Below, piece by piece: positions 44,097-53,214 of a stretch of 64,000 nt of DNA. Source of the stretch: Hyphomicrobium sp. 99 (lineage in GTDB: Bacteria; Pseudomonadota; Alphaproteobacteria; Rhizobiales; Hyphomicrobiaceae); contig NZ_KQ031382.1 of assembly GCF_000384335.2 (NCBI RefSeq), forward strand, positions 3,917,545-3,981,544. The letters run 5' to 3'. The translations under genes and the position numbers were made by a program. Each line of letters opens with the position of its first letter. The stretch's first letter is position 1. The notes under the pieces were generated by a model. That model did no database searches and was not told the origin of the DNA. It saw only the letters and a list, made by a program, of their open reading frames with translations.

Positions 44097-44471
44097 TGGC
44101 GCTCCGCCCCCTGCTCATGAATTGCGTCCCCTGAGGATTTCTCCTGAGACGGATATACCGGGTTTGGATAATACCGTGAATGCCTCGACCGACAAGAGAA
44201 GCGGATCCTTTCGGTCCGACTTTCGCAACGCCGCGGCTTCGACTGAGATCGGCGCATCAGCCCGAGCGAGACGACAACCTGCTCGCAAACTTCTCAATCG
44301 AACTTGTGCTCAATCGCGATCCGCAATCGTGCAGATGGCGTGACGAGGAGGTGATGTATAGACGCCGCGAGGCCACTGAAATCTGCGATGTTCTGTTGAT
44401 TTTCCGTGCTTGCAGTTTCCGAGCCATGGCACGCTTCCACCGCCATCTCACAACCACTTGGAGTGACTTCA
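44097..44471. other. Intergenic region (375 bases)
   Basis: It lies between the XRE gene (minus) and a small secreted-protein gene (plus). No coding frame with a ribosome-binding site, RNA or repeat was recognised; it should contain the two divergent promoters. Confidence 0.5.
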
Positions 44472-44783
44472 ATGCGCAAGATTTCTGGCCGGACGACCGG
44501 CTTGACGCTCGCTCTTCTGGCAGCCGCAGCCTTCGCCTCAGTCCCCGCCGACGCCAGGGAATGCTTCAAAAAGTATTCGCTGGGATCATCCCCCCTCGGC
44601 GAAACAAACGCAAAATTCCTGGCCGACGAATCGCTTCTTCAGCAGACGGACATGGGTGTGTTTATGGTCTGGATGACCGGCGCCGGCACACCAGGCTATA
44701 ACTTCGGCCCGCGCAAGTATCGCTGCACACAAGACGGCGTGCTGTCGACCTGTCACGCACAAGCGACCATCTGCAAGATGTGA
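44472..44783 (+). CDS. Small secreted protein (unknown)
   Basis: A 103-residue protein with an N-terminal signal peptide (TGLTLALLAAAAFASVPADA) and a mature domain with four cysteines (ECFKKY, YRCTQDG, STCHAQ, TICKM), suggesting disulphide bonds in the periplasm. ATG 44472 has GGAG 8 nt upstream. Not recognised. Confidence 0.65.
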   Translation: MRKISGRTTGLTLALLAAAAFASVPADARECFKKYSLGSSPLGETNAKFLADESLLQQTDMGVFMVWMTGAGTPGYNFGPRKYRCTQDGVLSTCHAQATICKM

Positions 44784-44826
44784 GGCAGACGATCGTTCGA
44801 CGGGGGGCAGCGGCGGGACTGCCCCT

Positions 44827-45234
44827 TTATCGCCTGATCTCTTCTCGTGTTTGTAGCTGCTGTTCAGGCGCGATGCTTACATCCGCGGCCTGCGCGCTCT
44901 CCTCTGAAGCCGCGTGCTCCTGAAGAGGCGTGGGAATTTGTTGCGACCCGTTCAGGGCCCCTAAGAGTTCGTTGAAGCGCGATGCGTCGGCTTCCCCCTG
45001 TGGCCGATGCAGAAAGTCCGAAATCGGCGAGTCGTCTGCACATACCGAAATGCAGAAAACCAGGACGCCGACAATCAGCATCCCGCCCACCACTGCAGCG
45101 GCGTCGCTAAACGAGAATGGATCTGTCGTCGCGGCTCGGATCATCATCGCGGTCAGCCCTTCGAATGCGACGAGAATTAACTTGCTAGCGAACCGGAAGC
45201 TGTTCCCTGCGTAACATCCGGTATCAGGCCGCAT
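44827..45234 (-). CDS. Small membrane protein (unknown)
   Basis: About 135 residues, with hydrophobic stretches near residues 15-33 (FASKLILVAFEGLTAMMI) and 45-65 (AAAVVGGMLIVGVLVFCISV), followed by a polar Gln/Glu-rich tail. The start is uncertain: 45234 (AAGG upstream) or the twin ATG at 45147/45144. The frame stays open further into the promoter of the transglycosylase gene, which is unlikely to be coding. Function unknown. Confidence 0.5.
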   Translation of the reverse strand: MRPDTGCYAGNSFRFASKLILVAFEGLTAMMIRAATTDPFSFSDAAAVVGGMLIVGVLVFCISVCADDSPISDFLHRPQGEADASRFNELLGALNGSQQIPTPLQEHAASEESAQAADVSIAPEQQLQTREEIRR

Positions 45235-45387
45235 CTCTGCGCCTTCTCTCTTGCACCTTGAAAAAGATAGCTTTTTTCCGCGCGGTGACATGCGCATTTG
45301 GCGATGCACGGAAGATGTGACAGTAAGGGCGCCATACGCACTGCCCGCCCGTCCGAACGATTTCCCCCTCCGAGCGAAAGAAGAAAC

Positions 45388-46233
45388 ATGCCGTCGACGT
45401 CTGCTGCGCCCATCAAGATCAGGCTGAACGCGATATGTCTGGTCGCCCTCTTGCTCGTCGGCACGGCCGGCGAAGCAGCGGCGGCTCAATGCGGCAGCGG
45501 GCCAGCCGGATTTCAAAGCTGGCTTCAGCGGTTCCGGCTTCAGGCAGCAGCGCAGGGCATCGGCTCGGGCACCGTTCTGTCGGCACTCTCCGATGTCACC
45601 TATGATCCCTCTATCATCCGCCTCGATCGCTCGCAGCGGTCATTCAAACTCAGCTTTCAGCAATTCTATGCGCGCCGCGTCGACAAGGCCCTGATCAACA
45701 AAGGCCGCGTTCTGATGCAGCGTCATCGAGCGCTGCTCGATCGCATCGAGAAACGCTTCGGCGTTCCGGGCGAGGTGATCATCGCGATCTGGGGCCTCGA
45801 AACGCATTACGGCGCCGACGCCACCGCCCGCTATTCGATCATCCGTTCGCTCGCGACCTTGGCCTACGATTGCCGGCGGAGCGAGTTCTTCACCGGTCAA
45901 TTGCTCGACGCTTTGCGGATCGTCAATGAAGGCGACCTGACGCCCGCGCAATTGCGCGGCGGCTGGGCAGGCGAAATCGGCCAGACGCAATTTTTGCCGA
46001 CGCCGTATATCCGTTTTGCGGTCGATTTCGACGGTGACGGCCACAAGGACCTGATCCACAGCGTGCCGGACATCCTTGCTTCGACGGCGAGCTTTCTCGC
46101 AGGCCACGGCTGGCAGCGGGGCGGCTCCTACGAGCCCGGTTCGCACAACTACGGCGTCATCGCCGAATGGAACAAGGCCGACGTCTACGACCGGACCATT
46201 GCGGCGATGGCCGATCAATTGCGCGGCGGCTAA
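45388..46233 (+). CDS. Lytic murein transglycosylase (MltB-type, GH103)
   Basis: A 281-residue exported enzyme that cleaves the MurNAc-GlcNAc bond of peptidoglycan with formation of the 1,6-anhydro end. A signal peptide (residues about 12-33) is followed by the catalytic domain: FGVPGEVIIAIWGLETHYG contains the presumed catalytic Glu, followed by SIIRSLATLAYDCRR, GGWAGEIGQTQFLPTPY and DFDGDGHKDLIHSVPDILAS. The peptidoglycan-binding C-terminal domain of longer homologues is absent. It starts at ATG 45388 after AAAGAAGAAAC. Confidence 0.87.
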   Translation: MPSTSAAPIKIRLNAICLVALLLVGTAGEAAAAQCGSGPAGFQSWLQRFRLQAAAQGIGSGTVLSALSDVTYDPSIIRLDRSQRSFKLSFQQFYARRVDKALINKGRVLMQRHRALLDRIEKRFGVPGEVIIAIWGLETHYGADATARYSIIRSLATLAYDCRRSEFFTGQLLDALRIVNEGDLTPAQLRGGWAGEIGQTQFLPTPYIRFAVDFDGDGHKDLIHSVPDILASTASFLAGHGWQRGGSYEPGSHNYGVIAEWNKADVYDRTIAAMADQLRGG

Positions 46234-46255
46234 GGACTGCCGCAACAATCGAAGG

Positions 46256-47554
46256 TCACGACCAGCGGCGGAAAATCACCGACGCATTGACTCCGCCAAA
46301 ACCAAATCCGTTCGAAAGAGCGTATTCGATATCGCTTTTCCGCGCCTCCGAACCAATAAGATCTAGGCCTTCAGCTTCCGGATCCGGATCGGTGAGATTG
46401 AGCGTCGGCGGCAGCACGCCACTTCGCAACGCGAGAACGGAAAATATCGCGGCGAGGCCACCGGCAGCGCCGAGCAAATGGCCTGTTGCCGATTTAGTCG
46501 ATGAGATCGCGGGCCCCCTGTTGCGTTTTGAAGCTATTCCCTGGCCGAACATGGTGCGTATCGCGGCAAGCTCGCCGCTATCGCCCACCTGCGTCGAGGT
46601 CGCGTGCGCATTGAGATAGCCGATGGCGTCAGGCGAAACGCCGGACATGGCGAGTGCATCGCGCATAGCCCTCAGTGCACCGCTTCCATCCGGTGGGCCT
46701 GAGGTGAGGTGAAAGGCATCCGCGCTCGTGCCGTATCCGGCGACTTCCGCAAGCGGAACAGCTCCGCGAGCCAACGCATGCTCTTCGCTCTCGATCACAA
46801 GCATACCCGCTCCCTCGCCCATCACGAAGCCGTCACGCGCCTTGTCGAACGGTCGCGATGCTTTTTCCGGCTCGTCGTTAAAGCCAGTCGAGAGCGCACG
46901 CGCTGCTCCAAATGCCCCGAGAGCGACTCTGTTGATGCACGCCTCTGCCCCACCACAAACCACGACATCGGCCTCTCCGCTGCGGATCAAGCGCAGGCCG
47001 TCGCCTATGGCCTGCAGGCTGGCCGCGCACGCCGTCACCGGCGCGCCGATCGGCCCCTTGAGACCAAACAAGATCGAGACGTTCCCGGCGGCGAGGTTGA
47101 CGAGAAACGACGGAACCGTAAACGGCGAAAGCTTTTTCGCGCCGCGATTGTCGACCGTCCGCACCGCTTCAGTGATCGTGAGAAATCCGCCGATGCCCGA
47201 CGCAATGACCGTTCCCGTTCGTTCGCGCGACCGCTCGTCTTGCGGGGCCCAACCGGCTTGCGACAGGGCCTGCCGCGACGCCTCGATCGCGAAATGAATG
47301 AAGCGATCCATTTTCTTGCGATCTTTGGCAGGAACCGCTGCCGCGAGATCGAAACCTTCCGGGTCTTCAGTAATATCGGGAACGACACCGCCGACTTTGC
47401 AATCGACATCCGGCACGATCGCTTCGTCCAAGCGACGTATTCCAGATTGACCGGCGATGAGACGCTTCCATGCCGCGTCCACGTTCGCTCCGAGCGGTGA
47501 GACAAGCCCCATGCCGGTTACCACGATCCGTGAACCTGTCTTTCGATCTGCCAC
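46256..47554 (-). CDS. fabF: Beta-ketoacyl-ACP synthase II-like (FabF family)
   Basis: A 432-residue condensing enzyme. It has RIVVTGMGLVSPLG at the N-terminus, the active-site Cys in PVTACAAS, and the two histidines in LNAHATST and STKSATGHLLGAAG. It elongates acyl-ACP with malonyl-ACP. Start GTG 47554 has GGAAAGGGA 5 nt upstream; the frame extends upstream to 47701 without a site. It stands alone, without acpP, fabG or fabD, so it may be an accessory FabF paralogue (for example for very-long-chain or lipid A acyl synthesis) rather than the housekeeping copy. Confidence 0.87.
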   Translation of the reverse strand: MADRKTGSRIVVTGMGLVSPLGANVDAAWKRLIAGQSGIRRLDEAIVPDVDCKVGGVVPDITEDPEGFDLAAAVPAKDRKKMDRFIHFAIEASRQALSQAGWAPQDERSRERTGTVIASGIGGFLTITEAVRTVDNRGAKKLSPFTVPSFLVNLAAGNVSILFGLKGPIGAPVTACAASLQAIGDGLRLIRSGEADVVVCGGAEACINRVALGAFGAARALSTGFNDEPEKASRPFDKARDGFVMGEGAGMLVIESEEHALARGAVPLAEVAGYGTSADAFHLTSGPPDGSGALRAMRDALAMSGVSPDAIGYLNAHATSTQVGDSGELAAIRTMFGQGIASKRNRGPAISSTKSATGHLLGAAGGLAAIFSVLALRSGVLPPTLNLTDPDPEAEGLDLIGSEARKSDIEYALSNGFGFGGVNASVIFRRWS

Positions 47555-47742
47555 AATCGTCCCTTTCCAAAATATTGATCTCGACAGCCCTGCGCGACAC
47601 AGCACAGCTGAGGGCGATCGAACTGAGCACCATACATTATAATCATAATTCAAAATCGCAACCGGCTCCGGGAAGCGACACTGTCGGCACCGAAATTTCA
47701 TAGAAAATCGGAAGCGCCTCTCGGAATTGTACTCCCCAGGCG

Positions 47743-49284
47743 CTATTCCATCACGACCGCATGGTCCCCGCCGGACGGCGGCGCAGCCTTGCGAAGCAGG
47801 AGCACGAGCGGGATCGCGCAGATCGTCAGCAGCATCATCAATTTGAAATCATCGATGTAGCTGATGATCGTCGCCTGCAATTGAATGAGCTGATCGAGCG
47901 CCGCGCGGCCGCTCGCCGTCCACGGGCTCATCGTATGCGCCACCGCAGCGCTGTCGAACGCACGGTTGGTCGCGGTCACGTGCGCGCCGAGGATCTCATG
48001 GTTGATCTGCACATTCCGCGTCAGAAGATATGACACGACCGATATGCCGACGCTCGATCCCACGTTGCGCGACAGGTTGTAAAGCCCGGTTGCGTCGGCG
48101 CGCGATTGCGGCGGCAGGGTCGCGAAGGTCACCGTCGTGAGCGGCACGAACAGGAAGCCGAGTCCCGCGCCCTGGACGAAACCCACCCACGCAATCGTGA
48201 ATTCCGAAACGGCAGGCGTCCAGCCGGTCATTTGATACATCGCCCAAGCAGTCAGCCCGAGCCCGGCTATCAACAATAGGCGCGTATCGATGCGGCCCAT
48301 CAAACGGCCGACGAGAAACATGGAGAGCATGGTTCCGACGCCGCGCGGCCCCATCACCAAGCCTGCCGTCACGACCGGATAGCCCATCAACGTTTGCAGA
48401 TAGGGCGTCATCAACGCCATCGACGCGAGATACGTGACGCCGATGATGAAGATGAACAGCATCCCCACCGAGAAATTGCGATCGAGAAACAGCCGCGGAT
48501 TGACGAACGACTGCTTCGCCGTGAACGTGTGGACGAGAAACACATAGAACGCCGACGCAGCGATCGTCGCTTCGACGATGATCTCGAGAGACGAAAACCA
48601 GTCGAGCTGCGAGCCGCGATCGAGAAATACCTGCACGGCTGCAATGGCGATGCTGAGACTGCCGAAGCCGAGCCAATCGAGTTTTGCATCGCTGCTCGTG
48701 GCCGTTTCCCTCATGAAGACCGAGATGCCCGCAAACGCCACCGCGCCGATCGGCACGTTGATATAGAAAACCCAGCGCCAGCTGAAATTATCGGTCAGCC
48801 ATCCGCCGATCACGGGGCCGAGCACAGGCCCGACCATCACCGAAATGCCGAACAGCGCCATCGCCGAGCCACGCTCTTCCGGCGTGTAGATGTCGAGCAG
48901 AATGGATTGCGCGATGGGCACGAGCGCCGCGCCGAACAGGCCCTGCATCAGCCGGAACGAGACGATCTGCGTCAAGGATTGCGCCAAGCCGCACAGCACC
49001 GACGCGACGACGAAACCGGCGATCGCCGTCATCAGCACGCGCTGCCGGCCGAAGCGGTTGGCAAGAAAGCCCGACGGCGGCGTCATGATCGCGGCAGCGA
49101 CGATATACGATGTCAAAACCCAGTTGATCTGGTCGGCACTCGCCGAAACGCTGCCCTGCATGTAGGGCAACGCGACATTCGCAATCGTCGTGTCGAGCGC
49201 CTGCATGACGACGGCGAGAATGATGCAGGCCGTGATCGCGCCGCGGTTGATGGGCCGCGACGCCGATTGCATAGCGTCAGCCAC
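47743..49284 (-). CDS. emrB: MFS drug efflux pump, DHA2/EmrB type
   Basis: A 513-residue inner-membrane transporter with 14 predicted helices. Motifs are the DTTIANVALPYMQG segment of helix 1, GFLANRFGRQRV (motif A) and GPVLGPVIGGWLTDNFSWRWVFYINVPIG (motif C region), all typical of EmrB/QacA. I choose GTG 49284, which has GGAG 6 nt upstream and overlaps emrA by 8 nt; ATG 49305 and ATG 49272 are alternatives. Third gene of marR-emrA-emrB; proton-driven export of amphiphiles. Confidence 0.88.
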   Translation of the reverse strand: MADAMQSASRPINRGAITACIILAVVMQALDTTIANVALPYMQGSVSASADQINWVLTSYIVAAAIMTPPSGFLANRFGRQRVLMTAIAGFVVASVLCGLAQSLTQIVSFRLMQGLFGAALVPIAQSILLDIYTPEERGSAMALFGISVMVGPVLGPVIGGWLTDNFSWRWVFYINVPIGAVAFAGISVFMRETATSSDAKLDWLGFGSLSIAIAAVQVFLDRGSQLDWFSSLEIIVEATIAASAFYVFLVHTFTAKQSFVNPRLFLDRNFSVGMLFIFIIGVTYLASMALMTPYLQTLMGYPVVTAGLVMGPRGVGTMLSMFLVGRLMGRIDTRLLLIAGLGLTAWAMYQMTGWTPAVSEFTIAWVGFVQGAGLGFLFVPLTTVTFATLPPQSRADATGLYNLSRNVGSSVGISVVSYLLTRNVQINHEILGAHVTATNRAFDSAAVAHTMSPWTASGRAALDQLIQLQATIISYIDDFKLMMLLTICAIPLVLLLRKAAPPSGGDHAVVME

Positions 49285-50530
49285 GATTGGCTCCAGAAGA
49301 CCCAAAGAGGTCTGTCAGAAAAGTCGGGAACCCGCGCGGATGTCCCGTATCGACGTCCACTTCCACACTCATCCCGACGCGAAGTTGCGGCTTGCCCGGT
49401 TCGTTCTCGACGCGAACACGCATCGGAATGCGCTGCACGACCTTCACCCAGTTGCCGCTGGAATTCTCAGCCGGCAACAGCGAGAAGCTCGAAGCCGAAG
49501 CGGGGCTGATGCTTTCGACCGTGCCCGTCCACCGTTGGCCCGGATACGTGTCGACGGTCACAGTCACCTTCTGGCCCGGCTCGACGGATGTAAGCTCCGT
49601 CTCCTTCGGGCTCGCCTCCACCCACACATGATCGGTCGACACGATGTTGAACGCCGTCGCGGCGGCCGCAAGGTACTGCCCGGACTGCAGCGACGGAACG
49701 TTCGTCACGACACCCGCGAACGGCGCCTTCACGACTGTGTGCGAAAGCTGGCGCTGTGCCTCGCCGCGTGCCGCCAACGCATCCTTATAGCGCGGATGCT
49801 CTTCCACCGGCGCATCTGGATTGCCGTTGAGGTCCACCGCGATACCGTCAAGCTGCTGGTTCAGTGACGCAAGCTTTTGCTGTGACGCGATCAGCGTATT
49901 GCGCGCAGCATCGAGTGTCGCTTGCGCCGTGTAATTGTTGGCGGCGAGCTTCTGCTGACGCTCCACCGTCAAGTTATTGAGCGCAACATCGGCTTTCGCT
50001 TGCTCGATCTGCGCCTGCATATCCTTGTATTTCGTGCGCATCGCGAGAAGATCGTTCCGCACCATGCCGAGCTGGGCGTCCGCACGCTCGAGCGCCAATC
50101 TGAACGGTTCGTCGTCGAGCCTGAAAAGAACATCGCCCTTCGCGACGTTCTGGTTATCGCGAACGACGATGTCTTTCACGATGCCCGAGATATCATTCGA
50201 AACACCGACGATGTCCGCCTGAACATAGGCGTTGTCGGTCGACATGGTCGCCCCGCCGGTGACATAGAAATATCCGCCAACGACGAGAGCGACCGGCAAC
50301 GCCGCAAAAAGCAGCCGTCGCTTCATCGATCTCTTTGTCTCCGCGGCGGACGCGGCAGCTGGTCGATCGGCGCTCTTCGTACCATCGCCGCGCCGCGATG
50401 AAGGTTCCAATTTCGCGACCTCTCCTGCCGCAACACGAGGCGCGATACGGCGCACGTTGTCGTCGCTCGTCCGCTCAGTCGCGGCCTCGGAAACAGCAGA
50501 ACTTGAGTTGCTCTCGCTTGTGTTAGCCAT
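49277..50530 (-). CDS. emrA: EmrA-type membrane fusion protein
   Basis: A 417-residue adaptor: long polar cytoplasmic N-terminus, one membrane helix (LLFAALPVALVVGGYFYVTG), lipoyl-half motif with RDNQNVAKGDVLFRLDDEPF, a long coiled-coil hairpin (about 120-230), and the return VKAPFAGVVTNVPSLQSGQYL. It links the EmrB pump to an outer-membrane channel. ATG 50530 overlaps the marR stop by 8 nt, so the operon is translationally coupled. Confidence 0.88.
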   Translation of the reverse strand: MANTSESNSSSAVSEAATERTSDDNVRRIAPRVAAGEVAKLEPSSRRGDGTKSADRPAAASAAETKRSMKRRLLFAALPVALVVGGYFYVTGGATMSTDNAYVQADIVGVSNDISGIVKDIVVRDNQNVAKGDVLFRLDDEPFRLALERADAQLGMVRNDLLAMRTKYKDMQAQIEQAKADVALNNLTVERQQKLAANNYTAQATLDAARNTLIASQQKLASLNQQLDGIAVDLNGNPDAPVEEHPRYKDALAARGEAQRQLSHTVVKAPFAGVVTNVPSLQSGQYLAAAATAFNIVSTDHVWVEASPKETELTSVEPGQKVTVTVDTYPGQRWTGTVESISPASASSFSLLPAENSSGNWVKVVQRIPMRVRVENEPGKPQLRVGMSVEVDVDTGHPRGFPTFLTDLFGSSGANRG

Positions 50531-50993
50531 GACTTGTCCGTTTCGGTTCCGCTGCCGGCGCTTCACACGCCTTCACCAAATTCTCGTGCATGCGTTGCAA
50601 TGTCTTCAGAAGGTGTTCTCGGTCGGCATCGGAAATGCCTTTGAAAGCTTCAGCCCGCGTAGCGTCACCGATCACTTTCGCGAGCTGAATTTTCTCGTCA
50701 GCCGCAGGCAGTAGATGAAGAAGCCATGATCGCCTGTCCGTTGGATGCGGACGGCGCTCGATGAGTTTCAGGGCCTGCAGCTTGTCGAGGCTGCGCCCGA
50801 GAGTGATCGGTTCAACGTCAAGAAGATCGGCGAGCCCCGCCTGATTGATCCCCTCGTTGCTTGAAAGATAGACGAGCACCTTCCACTGCGGCAGCGTCAG
50901 CCCTGTTCCTTGAGAATTCTGCTCGAATCTCTTGCGCAGCAGCCGGGCGCACCCGTGCAGTAAAAATCCGACACTTGGAGCGTTTTTATCCAT
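50523..50993 (-). CDS. MarR-family transcriptional regulator
   Basis: A 156-residue winged-helix repressor: GLTLPQWKVLVYLSSNEGIN, recognition-helix region QAGLADLLDVEPITLGRSLDK, and the wing IERRPHPTDRRSWLLHLL with the conserved DxR. It is the first gene of the efflux operon, behind a well-formed promoter with an overlapping palindrome, so autorepression relieved by a toxic ligand is likely. Confidence 0.9.
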   Translation of the reverse strand: MDKNAPSVGFLLHGCARLLRKRFEQNSQGTGLTLPQWKVLVYLSSNEGINQAGLADLLDVEPITLGRSLDKLQALKLIERRPHPTDRRSWLLHLLPAADEKIQLAKVIGDATRAEAFKGISDADREHLLKTLQRMHENLVKACEAPAAEPKRTSHG

Positions 50994-51017
50994 CTGAGAC
51001 CAAGACGGCGAAAATAG

Positions 51018-51056
51018 TAAGCTTGCTTATTATAAGGTTGCTTCTAATGTAATCAA
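51018..51056 (-). promoter_or_regulatory. Promoter with palindromic operator of marR-emrAB
   Basis: On the minus strand, -35 TTGATT (51056-51051) and a perfect -10 TATAAT (51034-51029) are separated by 16 bp. Immediately downstream, overlapping the -10 by one base, is the perfect palindrome TAAGC-TT-GCTTA (51018-51029), placed where a MarR dimer would block transcription. The marR start is 25 nt further on. Confidence 0.7.
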
Positions 51057-51061
51057 GGGCC

Positions 51062-51366
51062 ACGCCCCGGAACGAGGATGAATTCCACAGTCCCAGTTGC
51101 AGCGGCGATCATCCTGTTGCTGGCCTGCCGCCCCAATCGCGCGCCTTATCCAAGCCGCCCGTTTTCCCCAGGGCTGGCGCAGGGGCGCACTAGGCGGCCA
51201 CCGCGAGCAGGCCTAAGACATCGCCACGCGCCGCCGCCGTCACTCGTCGTTGTGCTCGATTGCGGCTTATGTCTGCTCATGTCAGAAAGTTCATGAGCAG
51301 ACGGTCCGGTGGAGTCGGACTTGGCGTTCGAGTTTGCGGTGTTGTGTCTTGTGAAGAGTATCGCCT
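51062..51366. other. Intergenic region with a perfect inverted repeat
   Basis: About 305 bases between the marR promoter and the next gene. It contains the perfect 11-bp inverted repeat GTCTGCTCATG / CATGAGCAGAC at 51271-51281 and 51292-51302 with a 10-base loop, 64 nt before the next start. A 72-codon frame at 51078 has no properly spaced ribosome-binding site and is not called. Nothing else was seen. Confidence 0.6.
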
Positions 51367-52356
51367 GTGAGCGTCGTTCGAAAAATCGCAGCGAGTTTTT
51401 CCAGCACGGCTGGAAGCTTCTTTCTTGCGTCGGTAACGGTGGGACTAGCCCTCGCCCTATACGCCGCAACAATTCCCGACAGCGCCTCGACACCCGCTCG
51501 AGCTGACGCCATCGCTTCTCCTCCGCTCGTCCGAGCCGAACCGAGCGTGACGGCATCTTTGTCACCGGATGTCGTGCAGGTCGGATCGATGGCTTTGACC
51601 AAACCGGTCGCGGCGACGGTTCCTTCCTCCGATCGCGGCGCACGTATACGACAGTTGCAGAAGGCCTTGGCGCGGGCTCAATGCTACAATGGCCCGATCA
51701 GTGGTATCTGGAGCGATTCATCCAAAGACGCGATGCGCGGTTTCGCTGCCTCGGTGAATGCTCAGCTTCCGGTCGACAGCCCGGATGACACCCTCGTAGC
51801 GCTCGTTGAATCCAACGAAACGGCGACCTGCGCTCGTGGACGCGCGGTCACAACGGGAACCTTGGGACCCGAAGTTCATCCTGCATCGCTTCAACAAACG
51901 CGTGAAGAAATTCCTGCCTCCGCAGCGGCGCTGAAGCCTTCAGCAGTTACCCAGCAACCGCCCACGGAAGAGCGAACGATGCTCGATCATCCCTGGGCGC
52001 GCGCCGAAATGCTGACGCTCCCGAAGGAAGACGCAGCAGCCCCGGCCCCGGCTCCAATCGAACGCCACGTCTCCGCGGTCAAAGTTTCGGCCAACGAACA
52101 GACGCTGACCAACGACCCGGCGCCTCCGTCGTCTTCCGCGATTCATTTCGAAGACAATAAAGCCCTTCCGCTTGATCCACCGAACGATCCGTCATTGGCC
52201 GCTTCGGTCTCCGATCCCGGCGCTCCGGCGGTTACTCCGCCCAAGCCGAAGAAAACAAAAACCGCCAAACGCAAGACGAGCGCCTATGACGACATGCAAA
52301 CGTCGATCAGCAAGGGCTTCGACACGCTTCAACGCTCGCTCTCGTCGATGTTTTGA
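51367..52356 (+). CDS. Membrane-anchored protein with a peptidoglycan-binding-like domain (unknown)
   Basis: A 329-residue protein: N-terminal hydrophobic helix (FFLASVTVGLALALYAATI), Pro/Ala-rich linker, a segment of about 65 residues resembling a peptidoglycan-binding-1 repeat (IRQLQKALARAQCYNGPISG, then IWSDSSKDAMRGFAASV), and a long low-complexity tail ending in a Lys-rich stretch and an amphipathic end (SISKGFDTLQRSLSSMF). The start is GTG 51367. It lies 8 nt before a LprI-like gene, suggesting a cell-wall-related unit. Role unknown. Confidence 0.7.
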   Translation: MSVVRKIAASFSSTAGSFFLASVTVGLALALYAATIPDSASTPARADAIASPPLVRAEPSVTASLSPDVVQVGSMALTKPVAATVPSSDRGARIRQLQKALARAQCYNGPISGIWSDSSKDAMRGFAASVNAQLPVDSPDDTLVALVESNETATCARGRAVTTGTLGPEVHPASLQQTREEIPASAAALKPSAVTQQPPTEERTMLDHPWARAEMLTLPKEDAAAPAPAPIERHVSAVKVSANEQTLTNDPAPPSSSAIHFEDNKALPLDPPNDPSLAASVSDPGAPAVTPPKPKKTKTAKRKTSAYDDMQTSISKGFDTLQRSLSSMF

Positions 52357-52364
52357 GGCTTCGG

Positions 52365-52721
52365 ATGCAGTGGATCGCACGAACTGTTTTGGCGATCGCG
52401 ATTGCTTCGTCATCAGCAGCGGCTAACGCCGGCGAGTACGCACCGCTCGACTGCAGCAAGGCAAAGTCATCATCCGAACGGACGATCTGCACCAACTACA
52501 GCCTCGGCCAAAGCGAAGCTCGGATGGCAACGCTGTTCGCGATTGCGACATCGCTCGTCGCCATGGGGCAGCGTGGCAATATCCAGGACGACCAGCGAAC
52601 ATGGCTGCAATCGCGTGAGTCCTGCGGCAAAGAGCTTGCCTGCCTGCGCAAGAGTTACGCTGCGCGCATAGAGCAGCTCGAAAACGTCATGGCAGGCATC
52701 GCCTCCCGCGGACCATATTGA
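52365..52721 (+). CDS. Secreted LprI-like (DUF1311) protein
   Basis: A 118-residue protein with a signal peptide (cleavage near ANAGEY) and a LprI-type domain: DCSKAKSSSERTICTN, then QRTWLQSRESCGKELACLRKSY. This shows the family's paired cysteines and the W-L-x-x-R-x-x-C motif. Some members inhibit lysozyme in the envelope. ATG 52365 has GAGG 6 nt upstream; an in-frame TTG at 52353 overlaps the previous stop. It is probably co-transcribed with the preceding gene. Confidence 0.78.
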   Translation: MQWIARTVLAIAIASSSAAANAGEYAPLDCSKAKSSSERTICTNYSLGQSEARMATLFAIATSLVAMGQRGNIQDDQRTWLQSRESCGKELACLRKSYAARIEQLENVMAGIASRGPY

Positions 52722-52826
52722 GCACCGCTCCGTCCGCTCCCATATCCCACCGGAACGCACCTACCCTCTCGCGTTCATCGAGCCCGCGTCGTGCCCGCAT
52801 GCACCTGCGCATTTGAGAGAATCCCC

Positions 52827-53135
52827 ATGACGAAGTCCCATACCGCACAAATTTGTTTTATGACCGCCGCACTCCTTGCCGCCGCCAGCAGCTCGGCCCG
52901 AGCCATCGAATGCGATGAAGATTATCAGATCGTTCAGGGCCAGCCAGTTTCGACACCCTACTGCCGCGACAACTATCTCGCCGCCGTAGCACGCACCTAC
53001 GGCTTCAAATACTCCGATAGCACCGTCCGCAACAACCCCGCCCGCAAAGAGGAAATCTGCAGGTTCATCGGCAGCGATATTCGCGTGCACACAGCATGTG
53101 AGGAAGTTCTGCCGGGTTCTAGCGACACCCGCTAG
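52827..53135 (+). CDS. Small secreted protein (unknown)
   Basis: A 102-residue protein with a signal peptide ([18 protein letters not shown]) and a short mature part with four cysteines (ECDED, YCRDN, ICRF, TACEE). It opens at ATG 52827; GAGA lies 6 nt upstream. Third of three exported proteins in a row. Family not recognised. Confidence 0.6.
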   Translation: MTKSHTAQICFMTAALLAAASSSARAIECDEDYQIVQGQPVSTPYCRDNYLAAVARTYGFKYSDSTVRNNPARKEEICRFIGSDIRVHTACEEVLPGSSDTR

Positions 53136-53214
53136 TTTGTTCGATACGGCACCGCAATTTTCGCGGCGCTCCGTATGCTACCAAGCTCGCCAACCCCAGA
53201 CGAAAGAGAGAGCC

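Noticed and set aside
48394..49509. A 371-codon plus-strand frame antisense to emrB
   Set aside because: Arg/His/Asp-rich shadow composition; the opposite strand encodes an unmistakable 14-helix transporter.
51078..51296. A 72-codon frame with a signal-like start
   Set aside because: The GAGG lies directly against the ATG with no spacing, and the sequence after residue 20 is Arg/Pro-rich shadow-like.
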